Source of the DNA: Sphingobacteriales bacterium 50-39
GTDB taxonomy: Bacteria > Bacteroidota > Bacteroidia > Chitinophagales > Chitinophagaceae
Direction of reading: 5' to 3'
Length of the DNA: 64,000 bases
NCBI GenBank assembly: GCA_001898505.1
Contig: MKTZ01000009.1
Coordinates: 496,001 to 560,000 of the forward strand
Part shown: in pieces, positions 58,338 through 64,000 of the stretch
Position numbering within the stretch: position 1 is the first letter of the stretch
How the letters are laid out: every line of letters starts with the position of its first letter
Translations under genes and position numbers: made by a program
The notes under the pieces: model-generated
Told to the model about the DNA's origin: nothing
The model's input: the letters and a program-made list of their open reading frames with translations, nothing else
Databases searched by the model: none

Positions 58338-59372
58338 TTGAAAATATGTAGCATTCTGGCGGGGGTCTTGTTGATGGCAGCACAAGGGCGCGTACGACCT
58401 ACCACGGCGAGTCTTGTCGCCGCAACAGACACCACACATGTACGTCCCATCGGCAAGATGTTGGGGGCGGATATCTCCTTCCTGCCGGAGCTGGAGGACA
58501 AAGGCATAAAATTCTCCGACAAGGGGGTGCAGAAGGATGCGTTGCAGATATTGAAGGATCATGGTTTCAATTACATCCGGCTGCGGATCTTCAACGAACC
58601 CGCGCGTGACAGCGGCTATTCACCTGGACGTGGATTCTGTGATCTGTCGCATACCATGCAGATGGCCCGGCGGATCCGGGGGGCGGGTATGCAGTTCCTG
58701 CTGGACTTCCACTACAGCGATTACTGGGCCGACCCCGGTAAGCAGTATAAACCCGAGGCATGGAAGGGGTGTAATTTTTCCGCCTTGCAGGATTCGGTTT
58801 ATGCGTTTACTGTACGGGTACTGAAGGCATTGAAGGACCAGGGCACCCCTCCTGATATGGTGCAGGTGGGTAACGAGATCAATCATGGGATGATCTGGCC
58901 CGAGGGGAGCATTAGCAGTCCCGACAGCCTGGCCGCGCTGGTCCGGGCAGGGATACGGGGAGTCAGGGCAGAGGATGCCGAATGTCCCGTGATGCTGCAT
59001 ATCGCGTTGGGCGGGCAGAATGACGAGTCTCATTTTTTCCTTGATAATATGCTACGCCGCGGTGTTCAGTTCGATGTGGTCGGGTTGTCCTATTACCCCA
59101 AATGGCACGGGACCCTGGCTGATCTATCCTATAATGTCAATGATCTGGCCAGGAGCTATAAGAAGGATATTATCATCGTGGAATACACGCAGTTAAAGAA
59201 GGAGGTGAATGAGATAGCTTTTTCCATCCCCGATGGGAGAGGGAAGGGAACCTGTATCTGGGAGCCGTTGAATACCTGGGAAAGGATCTTTGATGAGCAG
59301 GGGCGGAGCAATGAGCTGTTGGGGGTGTATGATGAGGTGAGTAAAAAGTATCTGAAGGCGGGCGGACATTGA
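58338..59372 (+). CDS. GH53 arabinogalactan endo-beta-1,4-galactanase (copy 2)
   Basis: 344-residue second GH53 enzyme. A TTG start is followed by KICSILAGVLLMAAQG, a short signal-like stretch. GADISFLPELEDKGIKF, IRLRIFNEPARDSG, FLLDFHYSDYWADPGKQYKPEAW, MVQVGNEINHGMIWPEG (acid/base Glu180) and IIIVEYTQL (nucleophile Glu282) show an intact active site. It differs widely from copy 1, so this is an old duplication or two separate acquisitions. The 14-bp spacing makes co-transcription near certain; together they would degrade pectic galactan. Confidence 0.94.
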   Translation: MKICSILAGVLLMAAQGRVRPTTASLVAATDTTHVRPIGKMLGADISFLPELEDKGIKFSDKGVQKDALQILKDHGFNYIRLRIFNEPARDSGYSPGRGFCDLSHTMQMARRIRGAGMQFLLDFHYSDYWADPGKQYKPEAWKGCNFSALQDSVYAFTVRVLKALKDQGTPPDMVQVGNEINHGMIWPEGSISSPDSLAALVRAGIRGVRAEDAECPVMLHIALGGQNDESHFFLDNMLRRGVQFDVVGLSYYPKWHGTLADLSYNVNDLARSYKKDIIIVEYTQLKKEVNEIAFSIPDGRGKGTCIWEPLNTWERIFDEQGRSNELLGVYDEVSKKYLKAGGH

Positions 59373-59417
59373 TATCGACCGTCTGTATAAGAATATTTCC
59401 ATCTATAGTACTAAATA

Positions 59418-59447
59418 TTGCATAGTAGCAGGTATAATATATATTTG
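59418..59447 (+). promoter_or_regulatory. Bacteroidota-type promoter of the gene at 59476
   Basis: TTG (59418-59420), 19 bp spacer, TATATTTG (59440-59447): both the -33 and the -7 element match with ideal spacing. Transcription would start near 59454, about 22 nt before the ATG. It is the clearest promoter in the window. Confidence 0.7.
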
Positions 59448-59475
59448 TCTCATAAGCTAATAAAAAACAAGCATT

Positions 59476-59898
59476 ATGAAACACCTTCTACTGGTCGCCT
59501 CCATACTCGCCATGGGGTTAATGAGCTATGGCCAATGTGACAAAAAACTGCGGCTGACTTCCTCAAAGACAGAATATCTTCAAGCTGACAGCAGCGTCCA
59601 GCGGACTGTCGAAGAGAACACCGTCATTGAATTCGACAAGTCCACTATCACTATCGCCCCTGGCGACCATGACCATCTCACAGGGACGATCCATTCTTAC
59701 ACCTGCAATTGGGCTGTCCCCTATAAGACAGGGAGGACCCGATTAAAGGTCACACTTAAAAAATCCGAGGGCGAAACAAAAGAAGCGGTCATCACTATCG
59801 ATGGCAGCAATGGCAAGGTCACCTTATTACTGGAACTCGACGATATGCCTGACAAAAAGATCCGCGTCATCGGGGATAAATTCGAAGAAGTGCGGTAG
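59476..59898 (+). CDS. Small secreted protein of unknown function
   Basis: 140 residues with signal peptide (MKHLLLVASILAMGLMSYGQ). The mature protein is a predicted beta-barrel of short strands (LRLTSSKTEYLQADSS, TVIEFDKSTITIAPGDHD, GRTRLKVTLKKSEG, KVTLLLELDDMPDKKIRV), similar in pattern to lipocalin-like or DUF-type periplasmic proteins. Two cysteines are present in the mature part. No family is recognised. It has its own good promoter, so it is not simply part of the GH53 operon. Confidence 0.75.
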   Translation: MKHLLLVASILAMGLMSYGQCDKKLRLTSSKTEYLQADSSVQRTVEENTVIEFDKSTITIAPGDHDHLTGTIHSYTCNWAVPYKTGRTRLKVTLKKSEGETKEAVITIDGSNGKVTLLLELDDMPDKKIRVIGDKFEEVR

Positions 59899-60070
59899 TC
59901 GCATTTTCGTAGTACCCGCTATTTGCTTTTCGGTATTTACGAATTCTCTTTACAGAACCCAGGCGTGGGAGGAATTTAGAGTAAATCAATAGAGTTTTCG
60001 TCGACTCAAACAGCGGGGTCATCTACCCATTTTGGGCCTTGCAGAAATTAGGTCATAACTTAGATAGGTT

Positions 60071-61066
60071 ATGCCTAAAAGATTTAAGATCGCATTGTTT
60101 GCTCCGGCTGTACATGTCGTGATCTGGGTTGTCGTATTGATCATCCCGGCCATCATCTTTCATAATGCGTCAGACAGCCCCGCGTTGCCTGGCGCATTTT
60201 TTCTTTTTACCAACCTGTACCACATAGGACTGTTCTATCTCAGCGCCTTTGTCCTGTATCCGCGGCTGATGACCCGGCGGCGCTGGCCCCTTTACTGGTT
60301 GTTACTGGCGGCCATTTTGATGTTGTCCTACCATGCCAAACTGCTTATTCTTCATTGGTGGTCGCCGGGCCTGCATATTACGCCTTTGATCAATCGCCTG
60401 CTGATCTTCCCTCCCATCCCTTTTCTGGCCGCCTCCGTCGTCTATTGCGTGGTACGCGACAGCGTACGACGGGAGAGGATAGAGAAAGAGCGCAAGGCGG
60501 AAAGACTGACGGCGGAGCTTAAATTCCTGCGTCAGCAGATGAACCCGCACTTCCTTTTCAACATGCTGACCAATATGGTCTCCCTGGCCAGACAGGGTTC
60601 TCCTTTGCTGGAACCATCGCTGATCAAGCTGGCGGACCTGTTGCGATATTCCTTGTACGAGTCGGGTGAAGGAAAGGTGCCGCTGTCCAAGGAGATCAAC
60701 CTCATAGAGAATTACATCGACTTGCAACGACTGCGTTTTGGGGAGGATGTGGATATACGGCTAACGATCCCGGACACCGACCCGGAGCTGCTGATAGAGC
60801 CCATGCTGCTGGCCCCCTTTGTGGAAAATGCCTTTAAGCATGGGGCTGGGATGGTGAAGGATCCCTTTATTCACATCGAGATCAAAGTGGTGGCGCCGGT
60901 GTTGTTCTTTAAGGTCACCAATAATTACCATGGTGTGTCGAAAAGTGTGGGCATCGGACTTGCCAATATACGCAGCCGGCTGGAACTTTTATATCCACGG
61001 CATAGTCTTACAATAACTGACAAGAACGAAATTTACGTGGTGGACCTAAAACTTGTTCTATCATGA
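60071..61066 (+). CDS. LytS/YpdA-type sensor histidine kinase (second pair)
   Basis: 331-residue membrane kinase with four helices in residues 8-130 and the His_kinase domain with MNPHFLFNMLTNMVSLA (His160). The ATPase region has MLLAPFVENAFKHG and SVGIGLANIRSRLELLYP. It is shorter than the kinase at 23209 and shares only family-level similarity. Its last 4 bp overlap the LytTR regulator gene. Confidence 0.93.
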   Translation: MPKRFKIALFAPAVHVVIWVVVLIIPAIIFHNASDSPALPGAFFLFTNLYHIGLFYLSAFVLYPRLMTRRRWPLYWLLLAAILMLSYHAKLLILHWWSPGLHITPLINRLLIFPPIPFLAASVVYCVVRDSVRRERIEKERKAERLTAELKFLRQQMNPHFLFNMLTNMVSLARQGSPLLEPSLIKLADLLRYSLYESGEGKVPLSKEINLIENYIDLQRLRFGEDVDIRLTIPDTDPELLIEPMLLAPFVENAFKHGAGMVKDPFIHIEIKVVAPVLFFKVTNNYHGVSKSVGIGLANIRSRLELLYPRHSLTITDKNEIYVVDLKLVLS

Positions 61067-61812
61067 TGAACTGTATCGCCGTCGATGATGAGAGGCTGGT
61101 CCTGGACCTCCTGGTGGACAATATTTCCAAAGTCCCATTCCTGCGGCTGGTAGGTCGGTGCAGGAATGCGATGGAGGCGATGGAAGTGCTGCATAAGGAG
61201 CCTGTGGACCTGATCTTCCTCGATATACAGATGCCTGGGCTCAATGGCCTGCAATTCATTTCTTCCCTCCCTTCACCCCCTATGGTGATCTTTATCACCG
61301 CTTATAAGGAGCATGCATTGGAAGGCTTCAACCTCAATGCGGTGGATTATTTGCTAAAACCGGTGGCCTTTGAAAGATTTTTAAAAGCCTGTAATAAGGC
61401 GCAGGAGCTGTATGACCTGAGAGTTGGCGCAACAGGGGCGTTGCCAGACTATTTCTTTGTCTATGTAGAATACAACCTGGAGAAAATATCCATCCCCTCC
61501 ATTCTTTATATAGAGGGGATGAAGGATTATGTAAAGGTATTTATGGAAGGCGCCACCCGTCCATTGATCACCAAGATGAGCATGAAGGCGATGGAGGAAA
61601 AGCTGGCGGGCCACCGGCTGGCCCGTATACACCGGAGCTATATCGTGCACCTGGATAAAATAACGTCTATTCGCCGGGACCTGCTGGTAGTAGGGAAGGC
61701 GGAACTGCCAGTGAGCGACAGCTACCGCCCCCATCTCGAGGAATTATTGCGCCTGTCTTCTTTATCTGCGCGGCAAAAGGGCGCCGGCGACAATGACCCG
61801 GAGCATCGCTGA
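61063..61812 (+). CDS. LytTR-family response regulator (second pair)
   Basis: 249 residues. Receiver domain: AVDDERLVLDLL (acidic pair), LIFLDIQMPGLNG (phospho-acceptor Asp) and LLKPV. LytTR domain: LYIEGMKDYVKVFM, ARIHRSYIVHLDKI and LPVSDSYRPHLEELL. ATGA overlap with the kinase. A TonB-dependent receptor gene begins 115 bp downstream on the same strand and is a possible target. Confidence 0.94.
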   Translation: MMNCIAVDDERLVLDLLVDNISKVPFLRLVGRCRNAMEAMEVLHKEPVDLIFLDIQMPGLNGLQFISSLPSPPMVIFITAYKEHALEGFNLNAVDYLLKPVAFERFLKACNKAQELYDLRVGATGALPDYFFVYVEYNLEKISIPSILYIEGMKDYVKVFMEGATRPLITKMSMKAMEEKLAGHRLARIHRSYIVHLDKITSIRRDLLVVGKAELPVSDSYRPHLEELLRLSSLSARQKGAGDNDPEHR

Positions 61813-61927
61813 AGAGCGCCCCAGCAGGCATGGCAGGCGGCGGGTCGACTGAATGGAGGAACATGTCGACGCTTATGGCCCTGTGATCTATTCTATGCTG
61901 GGATGGGTTTGACTGTGAGCTAGGTTT

Positions 61928-63823
61928 GTGAAAAACAGATCCATGAGAGTTGTAAGCTTTGTTTTTGCGATGATATTGGGGGCCGCTACCTATGGGCAAA
62001 AAAGGTCTGAGGATACGGTGCTGCAGAAGCCACCTCAGACATTGGGTGAGGCAGTCGTAACCGGAGCGGGAAGCTTCGTAGCCAGCGATAAAGCAAAAGG
62101 CGCTTCTCTCAGCCCCATAGACGCTGTCACAGTAGCGGGCAATGGCGGCGATCTTGCCAATGCGCTGCGATTCCTTCCAGGCGCACAGCAAATAGGAGAG
62201 AAAGAAGGTCTCTTTGTACGAGGGGGAACAAGCGAAGAGACAAAACAATTCGTGGACGGTACCCTTCTCAGGAGCCCCAATTTTGCCAGTGTGCCTAATG
62301 TACCGCAATCTGCCAGGCTAAACCCTTTCCTGTTCAAAGGCATATTATTCAGCACAGGCGGCTATTCCGCCTTATACGGACAGGCGCTCAGCAGCGCATT
62401 GATCCTCGAAACCATCGATCTGCCAGAAGAATCCTCGGTCAGCGGTCATATTTTCCCGCAGCATATGGGCCTTGGATTCCAACAGCTTGGAAAGAAAGGC
62501 AATGACAGCTATGGGATGAACCTGGGATATGGGAACCTCCAGCCATACAATAAGATAATACCACAACAGCAAGATTACTTCCACGGACCGGAATACCTGA
62601 CCACAGACGCGAATTTCCGCATAAGAACGGGAAAAGAAGGTATGCTGAAATTTTATACCAATTATGGCTATAGCCACACCGGTGTACATGCACCCGACAT
62701 CGATCATCCGGGAGGGACCTCCACATTCGAGATACGCGACAGAAATGAATATGCCAACCTTTCCTGGCGTCAACCGCTGGGCAAGGACTGGAAGATAGAT
62801 GCGGCTGTTGCCGGCAACTACCAACACACCTCCATCCTGGACTCCGCCGACATCCGTCGCCATTTTTTCCAGGGACGGACGGTGCTTGCCAGGTCCTTCT
62901 CTCACTTCCAGGCGCTGCGATTTGGCGGAGAGTATCTCTCCGACTCCACCGACCACCTCACCGCGGTATTCGCAGAAGGAGATATTTACCTGGCCCGCAA
63001 TCTTGCCATAAAAGCGGGGATCCGTGCCGAGCACGCTTCGTTACTGCGATCTACTCATCTCGCGCCAAGGATCAGCCTGGGCTATAGGCTGCCGGAAGGC
63101 GGCCAGATCAATATGGCATACGGGATATTTTATCAACAGCACAGCCAGGCCACCCACTGGATAGTGAATTATCAGAAGAAGGGGCATAACCGGCTCTTCA
63201 GGATCGAAGCATATTATAAAAGTTATGATCGACTCCCGGTGACGGATTCCATCACCACCCGGTATGACGGAACAGGATATGCGAAAGGAATAGAGCTCTT
63301 CTGGCATGATAAGAAAACATTCAAAGGCCTGGACTACTGGGTGACCTATACCTATCTGGATACCAAACGCAAATGGCTTCAATATCCTTATCAGTTGCGC
63401 CCGCCGTTTGCAACCCCGCACACCGCCAGCATTGCCCTGAAAAGGTTCTTTCAGGACCTGAACTTCAGCGCCAACATGTCCTATGCATTCGCGACGGGCA
63501 GACCCTACTATTATTTTGGGACGGGTGCAGACGGCAAAACCACCATCGGCGATCAGGGAACGACCAAAGTCTACAGTGTAATGAACCTCAGCTTTGCATG
63601 GCTTTTTACCATGTTGCCAAAATGGAAACGCAAAGATTTCTCAGGCATCGGATTTGGCGTAAATAATGTCCTGGGAAGCCACCCCGTTTTTGGATACGAC
63701 TACAGCTATGACGGGCTCCGTAAGCAGCCTGTCTCCCTGCCTGCTATAAGGAGCTATTACATCGGTCTGTTCATGAGCTTTGGTATCGATCGCCGCGACG
63801 ACTTTATCGACGAAAATCTTTAA
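61928..63823 (+). CDS. TonB-dependent outer-membrane receptor (short form)
   Basis: 631-residue receptor with a signal peptide (MRVVSFVFAMILGAATYGQ), a plug domain (LGEAVVTGAG, ALRFLPGAQQIGEKEGLFVRGGTSEETKQFVDGT, GGYSALYGQALSSAL) and a barrel ending in YYIGLFMSFGIDRR. It lacks the carboxypeptidase-like and STN domains of SusC proteins, and no SusD follows, so it resembles a siderophore/vitamin-type transporter more than a glycan one. GTG 61928 or ATG 61943 starts the protein. The following gene begins 17 bp after its stop. Confidence 0.92.
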   Translation: MKNRSMRVVSFVFAMILGAATYGQKRSEDTVLQKPPQTLGEAVVTGAGSFVASDKAKGASLSPIDAVTVAGNGGDLANALRFLPGAQQIGEKEGLFVRGGTSEETKQFVDGTLLRSPNFASVPNVPQSARLNPFLFKGILFSTGGYSALYGQALSSALILETIDLPEESSVSGHIFPQHMGLGFQQLGKKGNDSYGMNLGYGNLQPYNKIIPQQQDYFHGPEYLTTDANFRIRTGKEGMLKFYTNYGYSHTGVHAPDIDHPGGTSTFEIRDRNEYANLSWRQPLGKDWKIDAAVAGNYQHTSILDSADIRRHFFQGRTVLARSFSHFQALRFGGEYLSDSTDHLTAVFAEGDIYLARNLAIKAGIRAEHASLLRSTHLAPRISLGYRLPEGGQINMAYGIFYQQHSQATHWIVNYQKKGHNRLFRIEAYYKSYDRLPVTDSITTRYDGTGYAKGIELFWHDKKTFKGLDYWVTYTYLDTKRKWLQYPYQLRPPFATPHTASIALKRFFQDLNFSANMSYAFATGRPYYYFGTGADGKTTIGDQGTTKVYSVMNLSFAWLFTMLPKWKRKDFSGIGFGVNNVLGSHPVFGYDYSYDGLRKQPVSLPAIRSYYIGLFMSFGIDRRDDFIDENL

Positions 63824-63840
63824 TCACTAAATATTATGTT

Positions 63841-64000
63841 ATGTTACGAACCATCGCAAGCATCTTTCTGATGATTTCCATGCTCACATCGCAAGCTCAG
63901 TCGGACGACCTCTCCGGACTGACCCAGCGCCTGGACAAGACAAAAGACGTCAAAGGCCTCCAGCAGCTGGCTGAAAGCTTCTCGCATTTGGCAGACACCC
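63841..64000 (+). CDS. Secreted protein, start only (cut by window end)
   Basis: 53 codons are visible before the window ends. A signal peptide (MLRTIASIFLMISMLTSQAQ) is followed by SDDLSGLTQRLDKTKDVKGL and QQLAESFSHLADT, a helical start. It follows the TonB-dependent receptor by 17 bp and so is probably its co-transcribed partner. The family cannot be named from this fragment. Confidence 0.7.
   Translation, partial: MLRTIASIFLMISMLTSQAQSDDLSGLTQRLDKTKDVKGLQQLAESFSHLADT

Noticed and set aside
61921..61928. TAGGTTTG as the -7 element of the TonB receptor gene
   Set aside because: It fits TAnnTTTG but overlaps the GTG start, leaves almost no leader to ATG 61943 and has no -33 TTG at the right distance.
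1..64000. Search by eye for CRISPR arrays, tRNA/rRNA genes, insertion sequences, integrases and phage genes
   Set aside because: None seen. Repeats found are limited to short coding repeats and candidate operators.

Overview
The window looks like a chromosomal segment of a soil or plant-associated Bacteroidota, most likely family Chitinophagaceae (inference). The signs are an ECF sigma/FecR/SusC/SusD cassette, LytS/LytTR signalling pairs, many Sec signal peptides ending in A-Q or lipobox cysteines, 'MacB/FtsX' permeases ending in NPVxSLRSE, and start regions that are usually AT-rich without Shine-Dalgarno sequences, with Bacteroidota -7 elements (TAnnTTTG). No tRNA, rRNA, CRISPR array, insertion sequence or phage gene was seen.

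Layout. (1) 1-9.4 kb: ECF sigma factor, FecR anti-sigma, SusC (with STN domain), SusD, an arylsulfotransferase-like lipoprotein and a TsdA-like diheme cytochrome c. From susC to the cytochrome the genes are tightly packed (18-bp gap, 10-bp overlap, 1-bp overlap). (2) 9.4-19.7 kb: type II glutamine synthetase, AraC regulators, NTF2-like protein, GH43 glycosidase, a wrecked cytochrome oxidase subunit I-like gene, two S12 serine hydrolases, a small His-rich lipoprotein, an NTPase and an M20 peptidase. (3) 19.8-25.1 kb: AKR, SDR and an alditol-oxidase-like flavoprotein with two internal deletions, then a LytS/LytTR pair. (4) 25.2-33.5 kb: flavin reductase, 2OG oxygenase, permease fossil, TPR protein, alpha/beta hydrolase, and a pirin/MhqD-like/MhqO-like/YceI electrophile-stress operon behind a Crp/Fnr regulator. 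(5) 32.9-43.5 kb: Tat-exported RidA plus exported amidohydrolase, MacB-like permease, a collapsed FG-GAP gene, DUF1080 lipoprotein, hemerythrin/DoxX/VOC run, GlxA regulator and M48 peptidase. (6) 43.6-51 kb: GH3-PA14 glycosidase followed by four small secreted or membrane genes, a HipA C-terminal fossil and an M14 peptidase. (7) 51-64 kb: hybrid histidine kinase, a class III aminotransferase/GT-C glycosyltransferase/GNAT operon, tandem GH53 galactanases, a second LytS/LytTR pair, a TonB-dependent receptor and the start of its downstream partner.

How it fits together. Glycan use is a recurrent theme (SusCD, GH43, GH3, two GH53, DUF1080), as are periplasmic hydrolases and redox/electrophile defence. 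The most unusual gene set is SusCD coupled to an arylsulfotransferase-like protein and a diheme cytochrome. A second theme is gene decay without visible mobile DNA: five loci (COX1-like, alditol oxidase, FtsX permease, FG-GAP protein, HipA) are internally deleted or reduced to a 3' stub. All functions are predicted from reading the sequence; no database search was possible.
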